From NCBI GenBank assembly GCA_905221605.1, contig CAJNDS010002577.1, positions 140,001-204,000 on the forward strand: a stretch of DNA of 64,000 nucleotides, given 5' to 3'. The notes under the pieces were generated by a model, which saw only the letters and a list, made by a program, of their open reading frames with translations, had not been told where the DNA came from and did no database searches. The stretch comes from Symbiodinium natans (taxonomy: Eukaryota > Sar > Dinophyceae > Suessiales > Symbiodiniaceae). Numbering within the stretch: position 1 is the stretch's first letter; each line of letters opens with the position of its first letter. The translations under genes were made by a program, and so were the position numbers. This document shows positions 12,021-21,634 of the stretch, one piece after another.

Positions 12021-12256
12021 CTAAGAGTACGAGTCGTAGCAATAATAAGGGTAAAAGAAATCGACATGGTCAGCACCCCTCGCTTGACAAGCACCGCGAA
12101 AGATGCCTCCAAGCAGGAGCCATGGACCGCAATGAAGTCTCAAGATGAGGTGCAGTGCAGCACGAATGCCTAACTCGCTGCCTACACCAATGAGGGTAGT
12201 CAAGACAGGCGTGAATCCACTGCCAAGAACTAGACCTAAAGCACCAGAGCTGAAGG
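12021..12256 (-). CDS. Membrane-protein exon
   Basis: After an acceptor-like ATACTCAG the minus frame reads SSGALGLVLGSGFTPVLTTL, then IGVGSELGIRAALHLILRLH, then GPWLLLGGIFRGA. This gives two or three strongly hydrophobic segments with Gly-rich packing motifs, as in polytopic membrane proteins. An overlapping frame at 12495-12260 (GLVQKIAPMVMSAMSVGEDI) may be the preceding exon. No transporter family can be named from this fragment. Confidence 0.45.
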
Positions 12257-12829
12257 CTGAGTATCACGATATCCTCTCCTACCGACATGGCTGACATAAC
12301 CATCGGAGCTATCTTTTGAACCAGGCCCGGTCTCAAGCAATCGCAGCAATCACGCTTGAAAGAATGTCCTTCACTCTCTCCTCGAAACATGAAGAGGGGC
12401 ACCGGACGCAATCGCCCCGCCAAGACAAACTGCTGCACAGCCAGACGCACCTGCAAGAGAACGCGACTACGAAAACCAGTGAAAGTGCCTTTCATACTTT
12501 AATGATAGTCGCTCTTTATGTCTGACTCGCGTGCTGCACGTCTGCTAAGCCCTCAAAAGCCTCCCTAAGCCTGAATCTCCACATTCGAGGGCCAGGCCCC
12601 TTCTTCTGCCCCGTAGTCATCGAAGATGATGAGGCCCACCTCGGGCTGCAGAACTTCGACACTTCGGTTCTGAACTGGACTTCACTAACGTAAGCCCGTC
12701 ACCGTGGGGATTCGTAGGCAGTTGTCAATATCATGCATGACCTTGGCAGCAAACAGGCCTGTGCCCTTTCAGAATCTTGTTGCTTGCTGCATGAATGATC
12801 AGCAGCGTATGCTCTTCACAACCAGACTG

Positions 12830-13105
12830 TCAAACTGTATATGCCTCTTGGCCTCCTCCTAATCCTGCCCTCGAACACCGAGCAAACCTCTCTCCCAGCG
12901 ACCACAACTTGAGGTCGGGCTGTTTCAAAGTCATGAGATGCGTCCAGGAAAACAACCTGCGAGGCGCAGTCACCATGGTTTCAAACCTCTCTTCCGGGCT
13001 TTGTCTGGGCTCCTTGGGGCATTGGAGTGCAGCGTCAAGTTGTTTCTCACTTCCACGCCAATCCGCCGAGGCCCTGGGCCTGTCTGGGTGGCACCCCACC
13101 TCCAA
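12830..13105 (-). CDS. Possible exon, orphan
   Basis: The minus frame reads PEERFETMVTAPRRLFSWTH then LMTLKQPDLKLWSLGERFAR. The composition looks coding. It lies downstream of the methyltransferase-like gene and could be its 3' part or a separate gene. No splice junction was fixed. Confidence 0.3.
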   Translation of the reverse strand: MEVGCHPDRPRASADWRGSEKQLDAALQCPKEPRQSPEERFETMVTAPRRLFSWTHLMTLKQPDLKLWSLGERFARCSRAGLGGGQEAYTV

Positions 13106-13657
13106 TCCCTGCCTTTATTTTGCATTTTTGGCCTGAAATGGGTACCCCTAGCCGACAAGTGTCCGGGAGCAAACGGTGCATCAGACGATAGCCGCCTCTT
13201 TCAAGCCTCAATTCTTCGGCCCTGCTGGCCTCAGAACTTGGAGGTCCTTTCGCCTTCTCCTATTTGCTGCGCCCCTTTCCCACCCCCCACCTGCCCCCAG
13301 CCCCCTGGTTTGGGTTGCCTTGTTACAGAAGCTCATGCAGAGGCGGGTTAAAATTACAAGCCTTCGTCATCCTTCGTCACTGCACTGGCAATGCTGGAGA
13401 CGCGCTGCGCGTGTTTCCACATGTTGACTTTGCCAGGCAGATGCCCACAGAAGGTTGCAGTACGAGCCGCCTGGATTGCATTCAACGAGAAAATGCCCCA
13501 GTCCTGGGCCAACTCTGCACACAGCGCACAAAGGATAACACGTTATGACTGGTTTGCGTTATCACTGGTTTCTGCGGCTGTGACAGCTGCTTCACTCGAT
13601 GGCCCCTGCTGCTGTGCCAAGTAATCTCAGGAGCTCACATGGTCGGTGGTGTGGAAC

Positions 13658-14682
13658 CTGGCAAACAGTTAACCGTTCTTTGACCACTCATCGTGACTGT
13701 GATTGTGTCAGGTAGTTCAGGCCTAATGTACAGGATGTTGTCCCGATCAGAGTTGTAGTCTCGATTGGCCTCGACCAAGCATCAGTTCTGCTCATGGTTT
13801 GTTCGACATACCAGCTCTCAAATCTTTCAAATCTTCGAGCCGCACCTGCAATAGCTCGGGCACTGCATCCAGTGCGATTACCTGCTACGTCCGCACTCAC
13901 GGAAACGCAACAACATCTGCACGTGCATCAGCAGTGGCAGTGGCGTACCCGCTTGAAGAGCTGACTGAGAATTCGAGTAGTGTACCCGAAATAGGAACCC
14001 ACCTCGCAACAGCGATTGGTCCTTCGGAAGAAAGTACTGCCCCGACAGCAAGTGTACGGCGACATGGCCTCCAGCACAGTCAAGTTTTCCGAGAAGCCTG
14101 CCAAGTGTATGCGCAAATCCTGCCAGGAAAGAGGGAACACATGTTGGCCATCTGCATGGGCATGAAACATCGTCAGGCTGCCATCTGCCTATGTCATCCG
14201 ATTCTCTTGCTGCAGAGTTGCCAACGATGCAAGGTCTGACAGCTGGCCATGCCGTGTATGCATTTTTTCTGGATGTTTCGCCACAGCAACGCGCAACGCT
14301 CCAGTCCTGAGGTGAGGAATCATGGACGCCGAAAACTTGAAAGGACATGCTGAGTCGCTCTGAGGGCGTAGGAACACAGGCTTGAGAGGTCCTCGAAGTC
14401 TTCTGGCATCCTGGCCCTGTCGCCGCGCCAGGATGCTGCCAAAGCTGTAGCAGCGGTGTCACATCCTTATCCATGCCAGATGTCCGGGAGCCGGCCTGCA
14501 ACCAGGTACACATAGATACAGGATCGTATCGGTCTGGCTCTGCCATGTTCAATGCTTCGGGGACAAACCTTCTCAGCCTCCATGGCATGCATCCTCAGAT
14601 TCGGATGCCAGGCCAGCAGCTGCTCCCAGCCAGCGAGGAGGGCGACACTATGCAACGCCAATTCCGTGGCCCATCCCAGGGT
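13658..14682 (-). CDS. Class I SAM methyltransferase-like gene
   Basis: A series of short exons joins into a Rossmann methyltransferase pattern. One exon ending at 14069 reads FSENLTVLE. The next (14002-13949) reads VGSYFGYTTRILSQLFKR. A 36-base exon (13881-13846) reads VIALDAVPELLQ. The next (from 13769) reads ANRDYNSDRDNILYIRPEL. Together these give motif I (LEVGSYFGYTT) and the acidic residue after strand 2 (VIALDAVP), the SAM-binding core, in an FkbM/COMT-like arrangement. The introns are 66 (GC-AG), 67 (GT-AG) and 76 (GT-AG) bases, all phase 0. Probable earlier exons include 14682-14569 (ATELALHSVALLAGWEQLLA) and one near 14450 (MPEDFEDLSSLCSYALRATQ). Catalytic C-terminal motifs were not found. 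Substrate unknown. Confidence 0.6.
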
Positions 14683-14916
14683 CTGGCAACCTTGCAGAGT
14701 ATTCCGTGGTCGCACACCCGCAATGTCCCGCATCTATGTAAAGACAGAAGCAGAAAAGAACATGCTGACAAGATGCAGCATTTACGGCACCAACCAAGCT
14801 CGACTTCGCTCTGGTGGGTCCGTCCCTGCCAGCTTTGCCCAGCTTGCCTACCCTCCCCGTCCCCACACCCCTCCCCGTCCCCACCCCACCCCCCCTCAAC
14901 ATCCTAAACGCAAAAC

Positions 14917-15050
14917 AGGAAAGTTCACCTTGGGAGTCTACGAAGTCGCCGAGAGCGACAGCGAGAGATGCCGCCGCCTGCATCATGTAGCTGGTGCTTG
15001 GCTGAAGCTTGTCTCTTCGAGGGACCAGGGCCCAGAGCCCAGAGCCCATT
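14917..15050 (-). repeat. M element, most divergent copy
   Basis: First member of a roughly 110-bp sequence that recurs throughout the array. Read on the minus strand it gives KLQPSTSYMMQAAASLAVAL then GDFVDSQ, followed by AG/GTGAAC, a donor-like site. The same frame, with about half the residues kept, is seen in the M-A copies (KLQPSDSYMTQALASLAVAL) and the M-C copies (KLQPGASYMAQAPAPLAVAL). Copies begin near 15434, 19086, 20771, 22531, 26170, 29826, 33482 and 35101 (M-A), near 16959, 24067, 27707, 31364 and 36628 (M-B, frame broken), and near 18770, 20458, 22170, 25855, 29512, 33167 and 34788 (M-C). It may be an exon of the repeated gene or a small dispersed repeat. Confidence 0.6.
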
Positions 15051-15067
15051 TAAAGGACTTTTCGTAG

Positions 15068-15310
15068 GTGGCCTGCTCAGTGCATGCCGCTTCTGCAATT
15101 TCCTTAACGCGGTGCTATTTCAGTGGTGTTCAGTGCTCACGGAACTTGTCCGGTGAAACTCCCGTCAGATGTCTTGGACAACGCGGGCGACTTGGGTCAT
15201 TCAGCCACCCCCACGGCTCGCAACCCCGGCCCCGAGTCGGCGTGCGACCTCTCTTCTTGCAAGCGTTTGCCAGTTGTCTAGAAGCGGAAAACGCCCGAGG
15301 CCGGCAGTAG
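15068..15310 (-). pseudogene. Deletion-derived unit at the left array edge
   Basis: This stretch has the normal array sequence up to GGCGTGCGACCT and then jumps straight to CTCTTCTTGCAAGCG, which in full units lies beyond the other end of the ORF. The whole ORF is therefore missing. The flanks TCAGTGCTCACGGAACTTG and AGTTGTCTAGAAGCGG match other units. This is a solo remnant left by an internal deletion of about 1.1 kb or more. Confidence 0.75.
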
Positions 15311-15733
15311 AACCTGATCGCTATGCACCCAAACCCTCGAAACAAGCCTTAAGCCGAAACTTAATCCTCACCCCAAAGCTCGACACACTAAACTGCCTTA
15401 CCCCCCCCCTCCCCGAACTTCTTCAACCCTAAATGGGAAGGTTCACCTGGCGCGCATGCGAAGTCGCCGAGAGCGACGGCCAGAGACGCCAGCGCCTGCG
15501 TCATGTAGCTGTCGCTTGGCTGAAGCTTGTTTCTTCGAGGGACCAGCGCCCAGAGCCCTTTCCGTAGGTCAAGATTATTAAAGCTCGAGGACCGTTTGAG
15601 GATTTAGGGCTTGTGACGGCTGAAGTGCAGGGCCTGCTCAATTTCCTTTGCGCGATGGTAGTTCAGTTCTCACGGAACTTGTCCGGTGAAACTCCCATCA
15701 GATGTCTTGGACAACGCGGGCGACTTGGTTCAT

Positions 15734-16366
15734 TCAGCCACCCCCACGGCTCACAACCCCGGCCCCGAGTCGGCGTGCGACCTGCTGCAGTTGCATGCAT
15801 CGCTCCAAAGCGACCTCGCGCAGGTCCTCTCCAACATTCACCATCTCATCATACTGAGCTGACTTGATGAGCTGATTGTCCAGGCATTGTAGTGCTACGG
15901 TCTGTTTAATCATGGCTTTGAACGCGGGCAGTTTGGCCCTAACGACGACTGTGCCCTCGTCACGACCCGGACCCAGCCCCAGGGCGGGGCGCAGTGGGGC
16001 TCCAGATTCGGCCCCGGGGCGCCAGGTGACAACCACATAGGACAATATTTCCCGGCACAGCTCCGGGTTCACTGAATGCAGCTCGACAAGGTCCTCTCTG
16101 GAAATGAACAAGGTTTGAACCATAGCCTCCAGTGAGAGGTTGTTCATGTCCACGTGCCGGTCCACATGCGGCAGAAGGTCTCTGCCCGTGGCCATCTCAG
16201 GAGGCGCTGTCTCTTCAGGTGTGGCGGCAGCTTCGGATGCAATGGGGGTGGAGCGGGAAGAGCACCGCGCCTCGTGCCAGCGCCGTGCCACGCCGAGCCC
16301 GTTTACTCCAAAGAGTCCGAGTCGACGACCGCAGCGGCGGCAGGCGGCCCTTTCACAGGGCCTCAT
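15734..16366 (-). CDS. Array ORF copy 1 (type A)
   Basis: 210 codons. Residues 4-32 hold a CCHC-like zinc-binding pattern, C-x2-C-x18-H-x3-C, starting at CRRCGRR and ending at WHEARC, reminiscent of C2HC fingers of the form C-x2-C-G-R...H-x3-C. A Thr/Pro/Glu-rich linker follows, then the conserved core: LSLEAMVQTLFISREDLVEL, NPELCREILSYVVVTWRPG, a Pro/Gly loop, TVVVRAKLPAFKAM and a C-terminal helix ending in MQLQQVARRLG. No known family is recognised. The ATG lies after a stop in the same frame. A donor-like CAG/GTCGCAC just after LQQ raises the possibility of a further exon. Zinc binding is inferred. Confidence 0.6.
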   Translation of the reverse strand: MRPCERAACRRCGRRLGLFGVNGLGVARRWHEARCSSRSTPIASEAAATPEETAPPEMATGRDLLPHVDRHVDMNNLSLEAMVQTLFISREDLVELHSVNPELCREILSYVVVTWRPGAESGAPLRPALGLGPGRDEGTVVVRAKLPAFKAMIKQTVALQCLDNQLIKSAQYDEMVNVGEDLREVALERCMQLQQVARRLGAGVVSRGGG

Positions 16367-17525
16367 GGCGTCAGCATCCCCCCCAACTCAGTGGAACTAT
16401 GCCGAAACTCGTCGTGCCTCTACGCAAGAACCCCTTGGGTTTCAGGGTGGCTGGCCCACAGTCGCCCCGGCGATGGGAGCTATAGCTGTTCTACACAGCC
16501 CTAACCTGCAGTTCAAGATATTCTGTTGCTTGCTCTGCTGTGGCTGAGCCGCAAATGCTGGAAGAAAATTTCGCTACCTTGAGCACCAAGAAACACCACA
16601 CCCTATACCCTAACCTCTTCCGACTCCCATCGCTTCTGTTACATTCTGTTGGCTCTACTCTCCTTTGCGTCGGCTAGCATGACCGGTTGTACCGAGCCAT
16701 TCTATACAAACATACAACATGTGTTTCCTAGAAGGCCACCCTTCTTGCAAGCATTGCCAGTTGTCCAGCATTGCCCTACGAGAGCGAGGAAAGAACCCGA
16801 GGCCGGCAGTAGACCCTGAAGAGTAGGCACCCCAACATACCCCAACCCTGAAACCTTAAGCCGAAACCGTGCTCCTCAAAGCACGGAAATAAAAATCAAA
16901 GCTCGAAGCGCTAAACCCCCTACCCCACCACCCCCAACTTCCTAAACCCTAAACGGGAAGGCTCACCTTGCGCGACTGCGAAGTCACAGAGAGAGCGACA
17001 GCGAAATGGGTCGGCGCCTGGGTCACGCAGCTGGCGCTTCGCTGAAGCTTGTTTCTTCGAGGGATCGCAGGGCTTATGTAGGGCGCAGGGCTTGGGTTTA
17101 GGGTTTACAGGAAGTACGGGGTTGACGGGTCTTTGGGGTTTATAGTCTTGAACAAGGGCTATTTGATTCCCACAACCCTCGAAAAGGACCCGGATAATGA
17201 CCCTGATATTGCTCAAACATGATTGTCAAAAGTCTCATATGCTGGGGGCAATCAAGCATCCCTTGTCGATTTGGGATTTAGGGTTCGTGGCCGACTGAGG
17301 CGTCTGGCAGCTTGTCTCTCCGAGAGGGATCAAGACCCATCGCCCAGAGCCCATTCGAAGAGCTTTTCAGGCAGCGCCAGGGCTTAATGGTCTAAGATGG
17401 TCTAAGTCTAGAAAGCTCGGGACCGTTTGGGGATTTAGGGCTTGCGACGGCTGGAGTGCAGGGCCATGCAGGGCCTGCTTAGTGCATGCTGCATCTGCAA
17501 TTTCCTTAGCGCGGCGACGGGAGTT

Positions 17526-18146
17526 TCACCGGACAAGTTCCGTGAGCACTGAACTACAGTGCTCACGGAACTTGTCCGGTGAAACTCCCGTCAGATGTCT
17601 CGGACAACGCTGTCGACTTGGGTGATTTAACCACCCCCACGGCTTGAAACCCCGGACCCTAGGGTCCGGGGTTGCAAGCCGTGGGTGGCTGAATGACCCA
17701 AGTCGACAGCGTGGCCCTAGTCGGCGTGCGACCTGCTGCAGTTGCATGCATCGCTCCAAAGCGACCTCGCGCAGGTCCTCTCCAACATTCACCATCTCAT
17801 CATACTGAGCTGATTTTATGAGCTGGTTGTCCAGGCACTCTAGTGCCACGGTCTGTTTAGTCATGGCTTTGAACGCGGGCAGTTTGGCCCTAACGACGAC
17901 GGTGCCCTCGTCACGACTCGGACCCAGCCCCAGGGCGGGGCGCAGTGGGGCTCTAGATTCGGCCCCGGGGCGCCAGGTGACAACCACATAGGACAATATT
18001 TCCCGGCACAGCTCCGGGTTCACTGAATGCAGCTCGACAAGGTCCTCTCTGGAAATGAACAAGGTTTGAACCATGGCCTCCAGTGAGAGGTTGTTCACGT
18101 CCATGTGGCGGTCCACATGCGGCAGAAGGTCTCTGCCCGTGGCCAT
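17526..18146 (-). CDS. Array ORF copy 2 (type B, N terminus shifted)
   Basis: The core from MATGRDLL to ARRLG is intact, with type B residues (DRHMD, AESRAP, ALECLDNQ). A 10-bp insertion at about 18238-18247, relative to the other copies, puts the zinc-binding N terminus out of frame, so translation would have to begin at MATGRD. The C-terminal extension is read through the two palindromes, so it is probably not meaningful protein. Confidence 0.5.
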   Translation of the reverse strand: MATGRDLLPHVDRHMDVNNLSLEAMVQTLFISREDLVELHSVNPELCREILSYVVVTWRPGAESRAPLRPALGLGPSRDEGTVVVRAKLPAFKAMTKQTVALECLDNQLIKSAQYDEMVNVGEDLREVALERCMQLQQVARRLGPRCRLGSFSHPRLATPDPRVRGFKPWGWLNHPSRQRCPRHLTGVSPDKFREHCSSVLTELVR

Positions 18147-19390
18147 CTCATTAGGCGCTGTCTCTTCAGGTGTGGCGGTAGCTTCGCAGGCAATGGGAGT
18201 GGAGCAGGAAGAGCACCGCGCCTCGTGCCAGCGCCGTGATGCGGCGTGCCACGCCGAGCCCGTTTACTCCAAAGAGTCCGAGTCGACGACCGCAGTGGCA
18301 GCAGGCGGCCCTTTCACAGGGCCTCATGGCGCCAGCTTCAAACCCCCCGCCCCCAACTGAGTGGAACTATGTGGAACTCGTCGTGCCTCTAACTAAGAAC
18401 CCCGTTTCACGGTGGCTGGCCCACACTGGCCCCGGCGACGGGATCTATAGCTGTTCTGAGATGAGACCCGAAGGTAAACAGCCCTAACCATTTCTGATTG
18501 CAGTTCAGAATATGTTGCTCGCTCTGTGTGGCTGAGCCGCAGACGCTGCAAGAAGTTTTGCTATCTTTAGCCTCGTGAAACACCGCTTGCGACTCCCATC
18601 GCTGCTGTCACTCCTCTCTGATTTGTGTCAGCTAGCATGACAGGTTTTACCGAGCCAAACATGCAACACAACATGTGTTTCCTAAGGGCACGCCAAAAAA
18701 AACAAACAAAGCTCGAAGCCCTAAACCGCCTACCCTCACCCCCTTCCCCAACTTCCTAAACCCTAAACGGGAAGGCTCAACTTGCGCGACTGCAAAGATG
18801 CATAAAGCGACAGCGAGAGGCGCCGGCGCCTGGGCCATGTAGCTGGCGCCTGGCTGAAGCTTGCGTGTTTTTCACTGGGGGTTCTGTAAGGCCACTCTTC
18901 TTGCAAGCGTTGCCAGTTGTCTAGAAGCGGAAAACACCCGAGGCCGGCAGTAGAACCTGATCGCTACGCACCCAAACCCTCGAAACCTCAATAAGCCTTC
19001 AGCCGAAACTTAATCCTCACCCCAAAGCTCGAAACCCTGAACTGCCTTACCCCCCCCCCTCCCCGAACTTCCTCAACCCTAAATGGGAAGGTTCACCTGG
19101 CGCGCATGCGAAGTCGCCGAGAGCGACGGCCAGAGACGCCAGCGCCTGCGTCATGTAGCTGTCGCTTGGCTGAAGCTTGTTTCTTCGAGGGACCAGCACC
19201 CAGCGCCCAGAGCCCTTTCCGTAGGTCAAGATTATTAAAGCTCGAGGACCGTTTGAGGATTTAGGGCTTGTGACGGCTGAAGTGCAGGGCCTGTTCAATT
19301 TCCTTTGCGCGCTGGTAAATCAGTGCTCACGGAACTTGTCCGGTGAAACTCCCGTCAGATGTCTTGGACAACGCGGGCGACTTGGGTCAT

Positions 19391-20023
19391 TCAGCCACCC
19401 CCACGGCTCGCAACCCCGGCCCCGAGTCGGCGTGCGACCTGCTGCAGTTGCATGCATCGCTCCAAAGCGACCTCGCGCAGGTCCTCTCCAACATTCACCA
19501 TCTCATCATACTGAGCTGACTTTATGAGCTGATTGTCCAGGCATTGTAGTGCTACGGTCTGTTTAATCATGGCTTTGAACGCGGGCAGTTTGGCCCTAAC
19601 GACGACTGTGCCCTCGTCAGGACCCGGACCCAGCCCCAGGGCAGGGCGCAGTGGGGCTCCAGATTCGGCCCCGGGGCGCCAGGTGACAACCACATAGGAC
19701 AATATTTCCCGGCACAGCTCCGGGTTCACTGAATGCAGCTCGACAAGGTCGTCTCTGGAAATGAACAAGGTTTGAACCATTGCCTCCAGTGAGAGGTTGT
19801 TCATGTCCACGTGCCGGTCCACATGCGGCAGAAGGTCTCTGCCCGTGGCCGTCTCATGTGGCGCTGTCTCTTCAGGTGTGGCGGTAGCTTCGGATGCAAT
19901 GGGGGTGGAGCGGGAAGAGCACCGCGCCTCGTGCCAGCGCCGTGCCACGCCGAGCCCGTTTACTCCAAAGAGTCCGAGTCGACGACCGCAGCGGCGGCAG
20001 GCGGCCCTTTCACAGGGCCTCAT
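19391..20023 (-). CDS. Array ORF copy 3 (type A)
   Basis: Full 210-codon ORF with CRRCGRR...WHEARC and an intact core. It has SRDDL instead of SREDL in the helix after FIS, and GPGPDEG instead of GPGRDEG in the loop. Private variants in its right flank (an AACTACACAAAAAACC run and CAGAATACGTTGC) are shared only with copy 11, 14.33 kb away. Confidence 0.55.
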   Translation of the reverse strand: MRPCERAACRRCGRRLGLFGVNGLGVARRWHEARCSSRSTPIASEATATPEETAPHETATGRDLLPHVDRHVDMNNLSLEAMVQTLFISRDDLVELHSVNPELCREILSYVVVTWRPGAESGAPLRPALGLGPGPDEGTVVVRAKLPAFKAMIKQTVALQCLDNQLIKSAQYDEMVNVGEDLREVALERCMQLQQVARRLGAGVASRGGG

Positions 20024-21076
20024 GGCGAACTATGTGGAACTCGTCGCGCCTCTAACTACACAAAAAACCCCGTTTCACGGCGGCTGGCCCACACTGGCCC
20101 CGGCGATGGGATCTATAGCTGTTCTGAGATGAGACCCGAAGGTAAACAGCCCTAGCCATTTCTGATTGCAGTTCAGAATACGTTGCTCGCTCTGTGTGGC
20201 TGAGCCGCAGACGCTGCAATAAGTTTTGCTATCTTTAGCCTCGTGAAACACAGCTTGCGACTCCCATCGCTGCTGTCACTCCACTCTGATTTGTGTCAGT
20301 CAGCTAGCATGACAGGTTTTACCGAGCCATTTGATACAAACATACAACACAACATGTGTTTCCTAAGGGCACGCCAAAAAAAACAAACAAGGCTCGAAGC
20401 CCTAAACTGCCTACCCTCACCCCCCCCCCCTTCCCCACCTTCCTAAACCCTAAACGGGAAGGCTCAACTTGCGCGACTGCAAAGATGCATAAAGCGACAG
20501 CGAGAGGCGCCGGCGCCTGGGCCATGTAGCTGGCGCCTGGCTGAAGCTTGCGTGTTTTTCACTGGGGGTTTTGTAAGGCCACTCTTCTTGCAAGCGTTGC
20601 CAGTTGTCTAGAAGCGGAAAACACACGAGGCCGGCAGTAGAACCTGATCGCTACGCACCCAAACCCTCGAAACCTCAACAAGCCTTAAGCCGAAACTTAA
20701 TCCTCACCCCAAAGCTCGAAACCCTGAACTGCCTTACCCCCCCCCTCCCCGAACTTCCTCAACCCTAAATGGGAAGGTTCACCTGACGCGCATGCGAAGT
20801 CGCCGAGAGCGACGGCCAGAGACGCCAGCGCCTGCGTCATGTAGCTGTCGCTTGGCTGAAGCTTGTTTCTTCGAGGGACCAGCACCCAGCGCCCAGAGCC
20901 CTTTCCGTAGGTCAAGATTATTAAAGCTCGAGGACCGTTCGAGGATTTAGGGCTTGTGACGGCTGAAGTGCAGGGCCTGCTCAATTTCCTTTGCGCGATG
21001 GTAGTTCAGTTCTCACGGAACTTGTCCGGTGAAACTCCCGTCAGATGTCTTGGACAACGCGGGCGACTTGGTTCAT

Positions 21077-21634
21077 TCAGCCACCCCCACGGCTCGCAAC
21101 CCCGGCCCCGAGTCGGCGTGCGACCTGCTGCAGTTGCATGCATCGCTCCAAAGCGACCTCGCGCAGGTCCTCTCCAACATTCACCATCTCATCATACTGA
21201 GCTGACTTTATGAGCTGGTTGTCCAGGCATTGTAGTGCTACGGTCTGTTTAATCATGGCTTTGAACGCGGGCAGTTTGGCCCTAACGACGACTGTGCCCT
21301 CGTCAGGACCCGGACCCACCCCCAGGGCGGGGCGCAGTGGGGCTCCAGATTCGGCCCCGGGGCGCCAGGTGACAACCACATAGGACAATATTTCCCGGCA
21401 CAGCTCCGGGTTCACTGAATGCAGCTCGACAAGGTCGTCTCTGGAAATGAACAAGGTTTGAACCATTGCCTCCAGTGAGAGGTTGTTCATGTCCACGTGC
21501 CGGTCCACATGCAGCAGAAGGTCTCTGCCCGTGGCCATCTCAGGAGGCGCTGTCTCTTCAGGTGTGGTGGTAGCTTCGCAGGCACTGGGGGTGGAGCGGG
21601 AAGAGCACCGCGCCTCGTGCCAGCGCCGTGCCAC
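21077..21634 (-). CDS. Array ORF copy 4 (type A, N-terminal deletion)
   Basis: Compared with other copies, 33 bp are missing near 21677, removing the usual ATG and the first cysteines (MRPCERAACRH). The rest of the frame is intact from VARRWHEARC to ARRLGAG. Without the first half of the CCHC motif, zinc binding should be lost. Its right flank also carries a local tandem duplication (ACTACACAAGAACCCCG twice, 21738-21810). Confidence 0.5.
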   Translation of the reverse strand: MARRWHEARCSSRSTPSACEATTTPEETAPPEMATGRDLLLHVDRHVDMNNLSLEAMVQTLFISRDDLVELHSVNPELCREILSYVVVTWRPGAESGAPLRPALGVGPGPDEGTVVVRAKLPAFKAMIKQTVALQCLDNQLIKSAQYDEMVNVGEDLREVALERCMQLQQVARRLGAGVASRGGG